Source: Emcibacter sp. (lineage in GTDB: Bacteria; Pseudomonadota; Alphaproteobacteria; Sphingomonadales; Emcibacteraceae). Taken from it: 64,000 nt of DNA. A program made the position numbers and the translations under genes. Positions within the stretch are counted from its first letter, which is position 1. Every line of letters starts with the position of its first letter. Where the stretch lies: contig JAJFIQ010000026.1 in the NCBI GenBank assembly GCA_021774785.1, positions 372,001 through 436,000 of the forward strand, read 5' to 3'. This document shows, one piece after another, positions 54,891 through 63,947 of the stretch. The notes below the pieces were generated by a model, which worked only from the letters and a program-made list of their open reading frames with translations, was not told the DNA's origin and did not search any database.

Positions 54891-55680
54891 CCCAACAAAA
54901 ACATATAATCCGCGTATATGGCGACCGGAAAAATCCTGGGTTGAAGAGCGCCTTGTGGCCAGCGAGATTCCTCTCGCGCTGGAATATAACTGTATCAGCC
55001 ATGCGGTTATGATGGTTTCACCCATTGATATTAAAGATTTCACCCTTGGTTTCAGTCTGACCGAAGGCATTATCGACAGCCTTGACGATGTTATGGATTT
55101 GAATGTGGCCCCCGCCGACAAGGGATTCATTGCATCGCTGGAAATCACACCTGATTGTTTTAACCGTCTGGATCAGTTTAAAAGAACTCTGGCTGGTCGT
55201 ACGGGCTGTGGCCTGTGTGGTGTTGACCGGCTTGATCATGCGATCCGGCCATTGAATCCCATAAAAAGCAATCTCAATGTAAAAGCGGATGTTATCTTTG
55301 CCAGCATGAAAATGCTATCCGACCAACAGGTCCAGAATAAGAAAACCGGCGCCCTGCATGCCGCCGCCTTTGTCTCCGGCAAGGGCGAAATTCTGACTGT
55401 CCGAGAAGATATTGGCCGCCATAATGCACTGGACAAGCTGATCGGTCATATGATGCGTGAACAGATCAATCCAGCAGAGGGCTTTGCCCTGATCACCAGC
55501 AGGTGTAGTTTTGAAATGGTTCACAAATGTGCGACCTTTGGCATTCCGGTGCTGGCTGCGGTTTCAGCCACAACGGACCTGGCCCTGAAACTGGCAGAAG
55601 AATCGGGTTTAAGCCTGATCGCTTTCACCCGCCGGGAGGGAATGAATATCTATTGTGACCCAAAGAAGCGGATTCTTTAA
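54883..55680 (+). CDS. fdhD: Formate dehydrogenase accessory sulfurtransferase
   Basis: FdhD passes sulfur from a desulfurase to the Moco of formate dehydrogenase. The 265 residues run from ATG 54883 (MDSPTKTYN); an in-frame start at 54841 lies deep in ubiG and is less likely. The sulfur-carrying CGLCG motif is at TGCGLCGVDRLD, and the GDP/MGD-binding segment VREDIGRHNALDKLIG is present. It precedes a convergent mobA. No formate dehydrogenase gene is in the window. Confidence 0.94.
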   Translation: MDSPTKTYNPRIWRPEKSWVEERLVASEIPLALEYNCISHAVMMVSPIDIKDFTLGFSLTEGIIDSLDDVMDLNVAPADKGFIASLEITPDCFNRLDQFKRTLAGRTGCGLCGVDRLDHAIRPLNPIKSNLNVKADVIFASMKMLSDQQVQNKKTGALHAAAFVSGKGEILTVREDIGRHNALDKLIGHMMREQINPAEGFALITSRCSFEMVHKCATFGIPVLAAVSATTDLALKLAEESGLSLIAFTRREGMNIYCDPKKRIL

Positions 55681-56273
55681 AGGAATTTTTCCGCCTCTGC
55701 CAAATCCTGTTCTGTATTGATATTGAGAAAAGGATCAGGGTTTTTCTTGTCCCAGACAACTTGTCGGTAAGGATGTCGCCTGACCCACCACATGACCCGC
55801 CGCTCACCGCTTTCCAGATAGGCCTTCAGATCATCCCGTAACGAAACCTCGAAAAGCCCCATGACCGGGTGATATTTTTCGCCCGAGCTGGCAATGGCTA
55901 TCTTGATATCCTGTCGTTCCGTAAGCCGGGTAACATAATCATCGGGAAAATACGGACTGTCACTGGAAAAGGTGACAATATGGCTATGACCTTTTGCCGC
56001 CGCTTCTTTCATGGCGGTATAAATGCCCCCAAGGGGTCCGGCATCAGAAAAGTCGTCTTTAATGATGTCCAGACCATAGGGCAATACCCGATCCACGTCA
56101 CCATTCACATTCAGAATCAGATTAGGAACCTGTTTTTTTGCCCTGTCTATGATATACTCAAGCAAGGTTGTCTTACCAAAAGGCATTAGAAATTTATCAA
56201 TTTCTTCGGGGCGGCTTTCATTAAATCTGCGGGACTGCCCGCCTGCAACAATGACGCCAAGAGGGTTGGTCAA
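55677..56273 (-). CDS. mobA: Molybdenum cofactor guanylyltransferase
   Basis: MobA joins GMP to Moco, giving the MGD cofactor used by NarG and formate dehydrogenase. The 198-residue protein has the nucleotide-binding start VIVAGGQSRRF (usual LAGG changed to VAGG), the Lys of DKFLMPFGKTTLLEYI, and DAGPLGGIYTAM with TFSSDSPYFP carrying the metal Asp. Its end is convergent with fdhD (4-base overlap), and its ATG overlaps the DUF1178 stop. Confidence 0.94.
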   Translation of the reverse strand: MTNPLGVIVAGGQSRRFNESRPEEIDKFLMPFGKTTLLEYIIDRAKKQVPNLILNVNGDVDRVLPYGLDIIKDDFSDAGPLGGIYTAMKEAAAKGHSHIVTFSSDSPYFPDDYVTRLTERQDIKIAIASSGEKYHPVMGLFEVSLRDDLKAYLESGERRVMWWVRRHPYRQVVWDKKNPDPFLNINTEQDLAEAEKFL

Positions 56274-56770
56274 CTGTCCAGCTTGCCAAGGCCCGGTACG
56301 GGAAGGATATCAACGCCATCATTAAGAAGTTCTTCGGTTTCTTCCAGCGTGGCTTCACCGTAAATGCCGCGTAGTTCTGCGTCACCTTCGTGAATGGCGC
56401 GGGCTTCCTTGGCGAAATTTTCGCCGACATATTCACATTCTTTTTTCACATGATTGCGATATTTTTTCATGGTGTTATGCATATGGTCAAGGGCACGCTT
56501 TACATCCTCGGCACTGGCTTCCATAGTTTCCGGCACATTGGCACTGGCGGTAACCATATGATCGGCGGCGACAAAAGCCGGCGTTTTTTTGGTACCGCTG
56601 TTACCTTTGGCGGGAATATTTGGCGACATCAGTGATTTTGTAATGTCAGAGCTGCCACAAAACGGGCATTCAACCAGACCGTCCTGGGCCTGATTTTCAT
56701 AAGCATCACTATTTTGAAACCATGCCTCAAAAACATGATTATCTTCACACTTGAGATCAAAAACGATCAT
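56270..56770 (-). CDS. DUF1178 zinc-ribbon protein
   Basis: This 166-residue protein has the family start MIVFDLKCEDNHVFEAWF and a zinc-ribbon-like second pair (VECPFCGSSDITKSLM). The middle is charged and helical. Function is unknown. The order nitrilase-DUF1178 is strongly conserved in alphaproteobacteria. Confidence 0.93.
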   Translation of the reverse strand: MIVFDLKCEDNHVFEAWFQNSDAYENQAQDGLVECPFCGSSDITKSLMSPNIPAKGNSGTKKTPAFVAADHMVTASANVPETMEASAEDVKRALDHMHNTMKKYRNHVKKECEYVGENFAKEARAIHEGDAELRGIYGEATLEETEELLNDGVDILPVPGLGKLDS

Positions 56771-56809
56771 ACCAAAAATCCATCCATTACTTCTTTAATC
56801 TTACTTCTA

Positions 56810-57658
56810 TTACGATATTATTGTCTGGTCGTGGTTCAATGACGGAATTCTTGACCTTGCCCTCTCAACCAGAGATAAATCAATTTCCGCAACAGTGACG
56901 CCTACATCCACGCCGCCATCATCTATTATATCACCCCAAGGGTCAACAAAAAGTGAATGACCAAATGTTTCCCGCGCGTTGCCCTTGGCGCTCATATGGC
57001 TTCTTGTCTGGGCGGGGGCAAAAACATAGGCCCCGTTTTCAATGGCCCGCGCACGAAGCAAAACATGCCAGTGAGCACGCCCGGTCACCGCCGTAAAGGC
57101 GGCGGGAACGCTTATCATGCTGGCCCCCGTCTGTGCCAGTTTCCGGTACAAGTAAGGAAAACGCAAATCATAGCATATACTTAAGCCCATATTACCCCAC
57201 GGCGTTTCAGCAACAACCGCTTGGCTGCCCGCTTCATAGGATCGGGACTCCCGATATTGTTCGCCGCCGGGCAAATCAACATCAAACATATGAATTTTAT
57301 CATAATGGGTAACAATTTTACCCATGGGCGAGATAACAAAACAACGGTTGGCAATCTTGCCACCCTGCTTAATGGCCATAGACCCGATCACCAGCCAAAT
57401 ATTAAGCTCACTTGCCAAAGCCTGAAAAACGGGCAGGCTGGGGTCATCGTCCTGGGAATATATTTTGCTGAGCAGGGCGCTTCGGTCCAGCTCAAGCAGG
57501 GTAGTCATTTCCGGGGTCAGAACCATTTCGGCACCTCGGGACGCGGCATCACGAATCAAATTTTCCGCAGAGGTCATATTTTCAGCCACCTGATTTGTGG
57601 ATGACATCTGAACCAACCCTACGGAAAATTTTCCCTGTTGAGGTTTTTGGGGCATCAT
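56810..57658 (-). CDS. Carbon-nitrogen hydrolase (deaminated glutathione amidase-like)
   Basis: This 282-residue nitrilase-fold enzyme has the complete Glu-Lys-Cys triad: Glu in VLTPEMT, Lys in HYDKIHMFDVDLPGG and Cys in LSICYDLRFPYLYR. It looks like the Nit1/NitFhit branch, whose best-known members remove the amide of deaminated glutathione. The start overlaps the grxC stop as ATGA, which fits a glutathione-related role. Confidence 0.93.
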   Translation of the reverse strand: MMPQKPQQGKFSVGLVQMSSTNQVAENMTSAENLIRDAASRGAEMVLTPEMTTLLELDRSALLSKIYSQDDDPSLPVFQALASELNIWLVIGSMAIKQGGKIANRCFVISPMGKIVTHYDKIHMFDVDLPGGEQYRESRSYEAGSQAVVAETPWGNMGLSICYDLRFPYLYRKLAQTGASMISVPAAFTAVTGRAHWHVLLRARAIENGAYVFAPAQTRSHMSAKGNARETFGHSLFVDPWGDIIDDGGVDVGVTVAEIDLSLVERARSRIPSLNHDQTIIS

Positions 57659-57918
57659 GCCAACAGGGCGTCTAGCTTACCGGTCCGTTCAAGATCAAAC
57701 AGGTCATCACAGCCGCCCACATGCTGATCCTCAATGAATATTTGTGGCACCGTATGACCCCCCCGCGCGCGATCAATCATCACGGAGCGCTGATCCGGCT
57801 TTTTGCCAATATCAATCTCATCGAACTTCTGACCCTTTTTCTTCAGCAATGATTTTGCGCCGATGCAAAAGGGACACAACAATTTAGTATAGATCGTAAT
57901 TTTTTTCATCTTCGTCAC
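57655..57918 (-). CDS. grxC: Glutaredoxin 3
   Basis: This 87-residue dithiol glutaredoxin has the active site CPFC in TKLLCPFCIGAKSLL and the glutathione-binding TVPQIFI and GGCDDLFDLE. A start at the second Met (57909) is possible. It reduces protein and low-molecular disulfides with glutathione. It is coupled to the nitrilase gene and 51 bases after comF. Confidence 0.96.
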   Translation of the reverse strand: MTKMKKITIYTKLLCPFCIGAKSLLKKKGQKFDEIDIGKKPDQRSVMIDRARGGHTVPQIFIEDQHVGGCDDLFDLERTGKLDALLA

Positions 57919-57969
57919 TTCAGTTCTAAATTTACTTAAGCTCTAATATAGGGACGGTGTTATTATAGT

Positions 57970-58698
57970 TCAAGATAGTTGACAAACCCTTGCCAATGTC
58001 AGTATGTCCACCCGCCCGGCTCCGGCCCCTTTTAAGGTTCGCGCACAGGCTCCTACCGTGGCCCCGGTGGTATAGACATCATCAACCAGAATGATCGAAC
58101 GGCCCTTGATCATATCCTGATATCTGGACCTAAGCTCAAAGGCGCCGGCCACATTGCGCTTGCGCCGGCCATAGTTGCCATTCTGGGCCGGAGTGTGTTT
58201 TTCGCGGGACAGCATATCAGGAATATAGTCAAAGGCTTTTTTTGCGGCGAACGCTTGTCCCATAATTGCTGCCTGATTATACCGCCGTTTGCCAAGGCGT
58301 TTTTTATGAAGCGGTACGGGAGTGACAATGGCCTCTGTCGAATCCAGTTCCTGCCCGGCCTGCAACAGCAATTGACCAAAGAAATCGGCATAATCGGTTC
58401 GGTCATTATGCTTGAAAGAAATGATCATACGGCGCGAGCCATCATCATAACGCACCGCCGCCCGCGCCCGGTCATAGGCAGGCCGCTTTTTCATACAATT
58501 TCCACACAAAGACTTTTCCACCTGAAATTCAAAGGGGTGGCCGCAACAATGGCACGCCGGTCCCTGCAAAAATTCCAACCCTTTCCAGCAATCAGAACAT
58601 ATCCGCCCCGTATCCTGCACCAATATGCCACAGGACAGGCACCGTGGTGGCAGCAGTTGATCCAACAGGCGTTGGCTCCATCTTGACATAACATTCAT
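57970..58698 (-). CDS. comF: ComF family phosphoribosyltransferase-like protein
   Basis: The 242 residues have an N-terminal double zinc ribbon (CLSCG, CSDC, CHCCGHPF, CGNC) and a C-terminal PRTase fold with the PRPP loop ILVDDVYTTGAT. Members help DNA uptake in competent bacteria, but in non-competent alphaproteobacteria the role is unclear. It is divergent from the methyltransferase gene (42-base gap). Confidence 0.94.
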   Translation of the reverse strand: MNVMSRWSQRLLDQLLPPRCLSCGILVQDTGRICSDCWKGLEFLQGPACHCCGHPFEFQVEKSLCGNCMKKRPAYDRARAAVRYDDGSRRMIISFKHNDRTDYADFFGQLLLQAGQELDSTEAIVTPVPLHKKRLGKRRYNQAAIMGQAFAAKKAFDYIPDMLSREKHTPAQNGNYGRRKRNVAGAFELRSRYQDMIKGRSIILVDDVYTTGATVGACARTLKGAGAGRVDILTLARVCQLS

Positions 58699-58740
58699 TT
58701 AGGTCTTTTCCCCCTGCGGTAATAATGCCATATAACCATT

Positions 58741-59622
58741 ATGACAAAAACTGATCTTTCTGACAATCCGGCAATTGTCTTTGACCGACAGGCCCTGCGC
58801 CGGAACCGTAACCGGGCGGCAAATAACTTTGCTGCTCATGATTTTCTGGTCCGGGAGGTAGCAGAGCGTCTTTATGATAAATACCGCGATATAAACCGCA
58901 CTTTTAATCATATCCTCGACCTTGGTTGTCATGACGGGGCACTGGCAGAGCGGCTGAAAGATAAATTTATTATCAATCAGGACCTGTCCGGCAAGTTTCT
59001 TGCGACCTGCAAAGGCCACCGGGTACAGGCGGATGAGGAATTACTGCCTTACAAACCTAGTTCGCTTGATTTGGTCTTGAGCAATTTAAGTCTTCACTGG
59101 GTCAACGACCTGCCCGGCTGTCTCGCGCAGATCAAACAAGCCTTAAAGCCAGACGGCTTATTCCTCGGCGCCGTACTTGGCGGCGAGACGCTCACCGAAT
59201 TACGCCAGTGCCTCATGGAAGCCGAGGTTAACATCCGGGGCGGAGCCAGCCTGCGCATTTCCCCTTTTGTTGATGTGCGAAATGCCGGCAGCTTGCTGCA
59301 ACGGGCGGGATTTGCCCTGCCCGTGGTTGATACGGACCGGATCACGGTCACTTACGAGAATGCCTTCAAGCTGATGCAGGAACTGCGCGGCATGGGAGAG
59401 GGGAATATCCTGACCAAAAGAGCGCGAAGCCTGACCTCTCCACGGGTTATGATGGAATGTGCCAGAATTTATCATGATAAATTCACCGACCATCGGGGCC
59501 GCATCACCGTCACCTTTGACATCATCTACATGATGGGCTGGTCCCCCCACAAAAGCCAACAACAACCCCTGAAACCAGGACAAGGCAAGGTTAGTCTGTC
59601 GGATGTGTTTGGGGGGAAATGA
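58741..59622 (+). CDS. BioC/NDUFAF5-like SAM methyltransferase
   Basis: This 293-residue protein begins IVFDRQALRRNRNRAANNF. It has SAM motif ILDLGCHDGALAERL near residue 59, LDLVLSNLSLHWVNDLPG, and a GAVLGGETLTELRQ segment typical of the NDUFAF5/BioC group. The mitochondrial relative hydroxylates a complex I subunit and BioC methylates malonyl-ACP; which applies here is open. The comF-opposite location is standard in alphaproteobacteria. The following DNA changes sharply in base composition. Confidence 0.9.
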   Translation: MTKTDLSDNPAIVFDRQALRRNRNRAANNFAAHDFLVREVAERLYDKYRDINRTFNHILDLGCHDGALAERLKDKFIINQDLSGKFLATCKGHRVQADEELLPYKPSSLDLVLSNLSLHWVNDLPGCLAQIKQALKPDGLFLGAVLGGETLTELRQCLMEAEVNIRGGASLRISPFVDVRNAGSLLQRAGFALPVVDTDRITVTYENAFKLMQELRGMGEGNILTKRARSLTSPRVMMECARIYHDKFTDHRGRITVTFDIIYMMGWSPHKSQQQPLKPGQGKVSLSDVFGGK

Positions 59623-59687
59623 GAATGCCTACTAAGTCATTGATTAGAATCGCTAAATAGATTCAATTAGTTAGGTGTTTTATCGTC

Positions 59688-59716
59688 TTGCACTTTATAA
59701 AAAAACACTATATAAC
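59688..59716 (+). promoter_or_regulatory. Sigma70-type promoter of the AT-rich module
   Basis: TTGCAC (59688-59693), a 17-base spacer and TATAAC (59711-59716) give a near-consensus promoter about 36 bases before the first gene of the module. The arms GTGTTTTAT and ATAAAAAAACAC around 59675-59708 could also form a hairpin overlapping it. Confidence 0.6.
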
Positions 59717-59752
59717 TTATAGGTGTATCTAATAATTATATAGATTGCAATA

Positions 59753-60556
59753 ATGACTGTAGAACACCCTCATTTTGAAGAACCTCCCATCATAGAGGTT
59801 GTATGTAGTGTAGAATTTGAACCTATCGAAAAATTTCAATCTGCTCATTTTGGTGATTATTGGGCCCGAATTAGAGCTGATTTTCCTGATACTCAGGATG
59901 TAGCGCCTGTTGATAGAATGAGTGACTCTCAGGAAGACACCATTACTTTACATTTTAAGACGTCCCCGCCATTACCAAGAGTTTGGTTTGTCGGTAAGTC
60001 GAAACATGAGCTAATTCAGTTACAAGATAACCGCTTTATGTATAATTGGCGAAAGCTAGATATGGATGATGGAAAATACCCTAGATTTAATGTGGTATTT
60101 GAGACTTTTAAAAAACGCTGGGATGATTTTGTTTCTTTTGCAGAAGAACGCTTCGGTGGTATAAACATAAAACAACTAGAGCTTAGTTATATAAATGAAA
60201 TATATGAAAGCGATACATCAAAAAACGTGTCAGACTTGCCAGATATTCTATACGCCTCTCCGATGTCATCAAAAAAAGATGGGTTTTTACCAAAATTAGA
60301 TGCTTTTAATTGGAAATCTGCATATCTATTGCCAGATAAATGCGGTCACTTAACCGTACAAATCATGAATGCTCTGCCTAAAGCTCAAAAGCCACTTATT
60401 CTAAGAATGGATATTGTCGCCAGAGGGTTGCCTAATAGTAACATGACTAACCCTTTTAATGATTGGTTTAATTTAGCTCATGACTGGGTTGTTAACGGCT
60501 TTTTAGATATAACCTGCAAAGATGCTCACAATAATAGATGGGGAAGAATAGAATGA
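59753..60556 (+). CDS. TIGR04255-family protein, first gene of an AT-rich module
   Basis: This 267-residue soluble protein matches the sporadically distributed TIGR04255 family: PPIIEVVCSVEFEP near the start, then PRVWFVGKSKHELIQLQDNR, FMYNWRKLD, and a YPRFNVVFETF segment. Function is unknown, and patchy occurrence suggests horizontal spread. Codons are AT-rich, unlike the flanking genes. The stop overlaps the next start as ATGA, so the pair are coupled. It could belong to a defence or toxin-like system, but nothing in the sequence proves it. Confidence 0.85.
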   Translation: MTVEHPHFEEPPIIEVVCSVEFEPIEKFQSAHFGDYWARIRADFPDTQDVAPVDRMSDSQEDTITLHFKTSPPLPRVWFVGKSKHELIQLQDNRFMYNWRKLDMDDGKYPRFNVVFETFKKRWDDFVSFAEERFGGINIKQLELSYINEIYESDTSKNVSDLPDILYASPMSSKKDGFLPKLDAFNWKSAYLLPDKCGHLTVQIMNALPKAQKPLILRMDIVARGLPNSNMTNPFNDWFNLAHDWVVNGFLDITCKDAHNNRWGRIE

Positions 60557-61119
60557 ATAACACAGATCAAATATTATATACTGATAATTCTTCTCGCCCT
60601 GCGCTTGATAATGAAGCTTTAACTTCCTCAATTGACCTTATCGATAGGCAAGAACAAAATTATTATGAACCTCCTCACCTTGAACATAAGGCTTATTTAA
60701 CAAAACAGCTAAATGAAGCAAATAATTATGCACTGGGCCATAAAAATATTAAACCCACAACAACTAATTTAGCGCATTATATAAAAAAATTTAAGATTAA
60801 GAAGTTTTTACAACAATCAACAAAAGAATTTCTATTTCCCTATGCTGATTATCTAGCGTGTGAAAAGTCTGTCAAAAATTCTTTGTTAATACTAGAACGT
60901 CTTGACGATTCTTACGATTTGCCAAAGATTGCTATTGATGAGGACGGTGTCATAATTTTCGCATGGAAAAAAGTCGAAAAAACTTGTATGTTAACCTTTG
61001 AAAAAGATTTGCTACATTTTTACTCACATAACAATCAAGGTAATACGCTTGAAAGAATAGATGGAGAAAAATTTAGTGTAGATACGTTCTTTTTAGAAAT
61101 CTCTCATAAGATATTTTGA
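60553..61119 (+). CDS. Unknown protein, second gene of the AT-rich module
   Basis: This 188-residue protein runs from ATG 60553, which shares ATGA with the stop of the TIGR04255 gene and has GGGGAAG 7-13 bases before it; ATG 60538 is in frame but less likely. I do not recognise the family. It has no signal peptide or membrane span, an acidic disordered-looking start, a Lys-rich middle (HYIKKFKIKKFLQQ), and a beta-rich end (DEDGVIIFAWKK, MLTFEKDLLHFYSH). Very AT-rich: bases 60781-60840 contain 12 G or C of 60. Confidence 0.7.
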   Translation: MNNTDQILYTDNSSRPALDNEALTSSIDLIDRQEQNYYEPPHLEHKAYLTKQLNEANNYALGHKNIKPTTTNLAHYIKKFKIKKFLQQSTKEFLFPYADYLACEKSVKNSLLILERLDDSYDLPKIAIDEDGVIIFAWKKVEKTCMLTFEKDLLHFYSHNNQGNTLERIDGEKFSVDTFFLEISHKIF

Positions 61120-61123
61120 TCGA

Positions 61124-61579
61124 ATGTCTGATGTAGAAATTGTAGAATCTATACCTTTAGAAGATGATGTAAGTCGGCATCTATATTTTCCATTTATGTT
61201 CAAATATGACGACCTTCTTTGGTCTCAAATCTTTACTTTTCAAACAAAAAATAAGTTTTGCGACTCTGTTGTATGGAGAAAATACGCAGAATCTATTCAA
61301 TTCGTTCATGCTCTAGGACGTGAAAAAATTGAACGTTCTGTTTCAAAACATAAATACTTTGGGGCCACTACAGGTTCCGTAAGTAATATTAGAAAATTTA
61401 GTACAGATAGCGATATCCGTTTAGAGGTTGAACATGACCCCTGCAAAGACCAAGGAATTCACCATGCTCATTTAAAACTTTTATTACCTGATGGAATGAA
61501 AAAGCCAACACCAACAGATCGATTAGAAATTTTTTCAAAAATTCCATTTATATTTGAATTAATTGAAAAATATGATTGA
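61124..61579 (+). CDS. Unknown protein, third gene of the AT-rich module
   Basis: This 151-residue protein starts four bases after the preceding gene and is AT-rich like it. No family is recognised. Visible pieces: an acidic start (VEIVESIPLEDDVS), aromatic-rich HLYFPFMFKYDDLLW, and a His pair in DQGIHHAHLKLLLPDG. It has no membrane span. It ends 12 bases from the convergent mutT, where the base composition returns to that of the chromosome. Co-inheritance with the two genes before it is likely. Confidence 0.65.
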   Translation: MSDVEIVESIPLEDDVSRHLYFPFMFKYDDLLWSQIFTFQTKNKFCDSVVWRKYAESIQFVHALGREKIERSVSKHKYFGATTGSVSNIRKFSTDSDIRLEVEHDPCKDQGIHHAHLKLLLPDGMKKPTPTDRLEIFSKIPFIFELIEKYD

Positions 61580-61590
61580 AACACCAATTA

Positions 61591-62034
61591 TCACAAAAAA
61601 TCACGGATCATGGCAATCAGGGGTTCATCGGCGGGGGGCATGGGGTATTTTTGTAAATCCTGTATTCTGACCCATTTCAGGTTCTGGCCTTCCTGGGCGG
61701 TGAGGATTCCGTCCCACTGGCGGCAGAGGAAAGTGGGCATTAACAGGTGGAAATCTTCGTACGTGTGAGACGCAAAGACAAAGGGCGCGAGACAGGCTTC
61801 GGTCACGTCGATGTTCAGCTCCTCATTCAATTCGCGGATCAGGGCGCGTTCGGGGGTTTCACCCTCCTCCACCTTACCACCGGGGAATTCCCATAATCCG
61901 GCCATACTTTTGCCTTGCGGCCTCTGGGCCAGCAAAATGCGGCCATCGATATCAATCATAATCACCGCCGATACCAGCAGAAGTTTGCGCGGACCCGTGG
62001 CACGACCGGGGACTTCGGGACAAAGTTGGCTCAT
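61591..62034 (-). CDS. mutT: 8-oxo-dGTP diphosphatase (Nudix)
   Basis: This 147-residue protein has a complete Nudix box, GGKVEEGETPERALIRELNEEL (ends quoted: GGKVEEGETP and RELNEEL). The MutT-type start LVSAVIMIDIDGRILLAQRP and GLWEFPGGK favour cleaning of oxidised dGTP. The ATG overlaps the stop of the GNAT gene by four bases. Confidence 0.93.
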   Translation of the reverse strand: MSQLCPEVPGRATGPRKLLLVSAVIMIDIDGRILLAQRPQGKSMAGLWEFPGGKVEEGETPERALIRELNEELNIDVTEACLAPFVFASHTYEDFHLLMPTFLCRQWDGILTAQEGQNLKWVRIQDLQKYPMPPADEPLIAMIRDFL

Positions 62035-62579
62035 ACAAGTTTCCAGTCTTCTATTTTCAGACGGTAAAATTCGTCACAGCCCTGTTGGTGACCACAACGG
62101 GCATAATTAGACGGCGTTTCGCCGTGATGCTTAAAGCCTGTCTTTTCCAATATGCGGCGGGAACCCATGTTTTTAGTGGCGGTTTGGGCAACAAAGGCAA
62201 GAATGATACCGCCTTTAAATCCGGCATCGATCACCGCCGATAATACTTCAGTACCAAAGCCCTGCCCCCAATAATCGGGATGCATCCAATAGCCGATTTC
62301 GGTTTCCGCTGTTTCCGAAAAAACCCGAATGCCCCCCATATGCCGGCCCGTTCTTTTGTTAATCATGGAATAGCGGGGTGAGCTGCCATCCATAAATTGC
62401 TCAATGGCTTCGGCGATGAACTTCTGGCCGTCAAAGCGAGTATAGGGAAAGGGCACGTTCGTTGACAGCCATTTTACCACTTCCCAGTCCCCCAGAATTT
62501 CCATATGAGCATCAAGTTCCCATTTCTCATAACAACGCAGAACCATCCGATCTGTCTCTATTCTTTGCGGAAAGGGCAT
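62031..62579 (-). CDS. GNAT-family N-acetyltransferase (RimJ/RimL-like)
   Basis: This 182-residue GNAT protein starts FPQRIETDRMVLRCYEKWEL. Its acetyl-CoA segment reads GYWMHPDYWGQGFGTEVLSA and the last part KNMGSRRILEKTGF, as in ribosomal-protein or small-molecule acetyltransferases of the RimJ type. The substrate is unknown. It sits three bases after argJ and overlaps mutT, so the three form one operon. Confidence 0.9.
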   Translation of the reverse strand: MPFPQRIETDRMVLRCYEKWELDAHMEILGDWEVVKWLSTNVPFPYTRFDGQKFIAEAIEQFMDGSSPRYSMINKRTGRHMGGIRVFSETAETEIGYWMHPDYWGQGFGTEVLSAVIDAGFKGGIILAFVAQTATKNMGSRRILEKTGFKHHGETPSNYARCGHQQGCDEFYRLKIEDWKLV

Positions 62580-62582
62580 ATT

Positions 62583-63824
62583 TTAACTCCGGTAATCAGC
62601 GTTAATATCAATATAGCCATGGGTCAGGTCGCAGGTCCAGACCGTGGCCGTCCCACCGCCCACACCCACATCAACGGACAGGTTAATTTCCAGTCCCTGT
62701 AAATGACGGGTACAGGCATCCTCATCATAGCCCGCTACCGCCATGCCATGTTCGGTCACTTTCTGACCCCCTATGATAATTTCAAGGCTGTCCCGGTCTG
62801 CGGCCTCGCCCGCTTTACCAACCGCCATAACAATCCGGCCCCAATTGGCATCTTCACCTGCAATGGCCGTCTTGACCAAGGGCGAATTGGCAATGCTGAG
62901 GGCAATGACCTTGGCTGCCCTATTGTCCTCAGCCCCCGTAACGGTGATTGTAATAAATTTTCTGGCCCCTTCGCCGTCTTTCACCACCTGATGGGCCAGA
63001 TCGAGCGATAAATCCTCAAAAACCGCACAGAATTCGGCTAGAGCCGGGTCGTTGATGTCTGTTATCCTCCCGATCTTTTCCGCCCCGGAGGCAAAAGCCA
63101 GAAACGTATCCGATGTGGAGGTATCGCTATCCACGGTAATTGAATTAAAAGATTTATCAGCGGCCCTATTCATTATATTTTGCAGGATCTCTTGCGACAA
63201 ATCCGCGTCGGTGAAGATATAAGCTAGCATGGTCGCCATATCAGGCGCGATCATACCGGAGCCTTTGGCAAAGCCATTGATCTTTACTTTCACGCCATTG
63301 ATGGTGGCCGTTCGCACAGCCCCCTTGGCAAAAGTATCCGTGGTCAGAATGGCTTTCGCCGCCGCCGGCCAGTGTTTGCCCGAAAGATCCTGAATAATGC
63401 CGTCCATATGGGCATTGATCTTGTCGCCGTCCAATACTTCCCCGATCACGCCGGTGGAGGAAACATAGATTTGATCTTCATCACAGCCCATTTTCCCCGC
63501 GAGTGTCCGCACCGTTGATGTCATGGCGTCATCTCCGGCTTTTCCGGTGAAGGCATTGGCATTTCCCGCGTTGACCAGCAGGGCGCGAGCTTTTTTTCCG
63601 GTTTCGAGGTTATTCCGGCACAGCCCAACGGGGGCGGAGGATGTACGGGACCGGGTCAGAACTCCGGCCACGGTAGCGCCCTTTGGAAAAGAAACACAAA
63701 GCAGGTCATCCCGACCCCTATATTTCGTTTCTGTCGCCGCCGTGGCAAGCTCTATCCCGTCAATTTCCGGAAAGTCGGGAAAGCCTGATGGTGCCAAAGG
63801 TGATGTTTTTTCTATTTTTGCCAT
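62583..63824 (-). CDS. argJ: Bifunctional ornithine acetyltransferase / N-acetylglutamate synthase
   Basis: ArgJ recycles the acetyl group in arginine synthesis. It has 413 residues from ATG 63824 (MAKIEKTSPLAP); a longer in-frame reading with a Lys-rich head (63890) does not fit the family. Autocleavage occurs before the Thr in KGSGMIAPDMATML, giving alpha and beta chains. NAGNANAFTG and YVSSTGVIGE are also typical. No good ribosome-binding site is seen before 63824. Confidence 0.95.
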   Translation of the reverse strand: MAKIEKTSPLAPSGFPDFPEIDGIELATAATETKYRGRDDLLCVSFPKGATVAGVLTRSRTSSAPVGLCRNNLETGKKARALLVNAGNANAFTGKAGDDAMTSTVRTLAGKMGCDEDQIYVSSTGVIGEVLDGDKINAHMDGIIQDLSGKHWPAAAKAILTTDTFAKGAVRTATINGVKVKINGFAKGSGMIAPDMATMLAYIFTDADLSQEILQNIMNRAADKSFNSITVDSDTSTSDTFLAFASGAEKIGRITDINDPALAEFCAVFEDLSLDLAHQVVKDGEGARKFITITVTGAEDNRAAKVIALSIANSPLVKTAIAGEDANWGRIVMAVGKAGEAADRDSLEIIIGGQKVTEHGMAVAGYDEDACTRHLQGLEINLSVDVGVGGGTATVWTCDLTHGYIDINADYRS

Positions 63825-63947
63825 TTTATTATGTCTGTCATGCTTAGGGTTCTTTTTCTTCTTCTTATTAAATATTTGGATCAGCAACAAGAATATTGTC
63901 CCTTATTTCCCATATATTAAAGCAAAATTATCAATTACGGTTGATTT

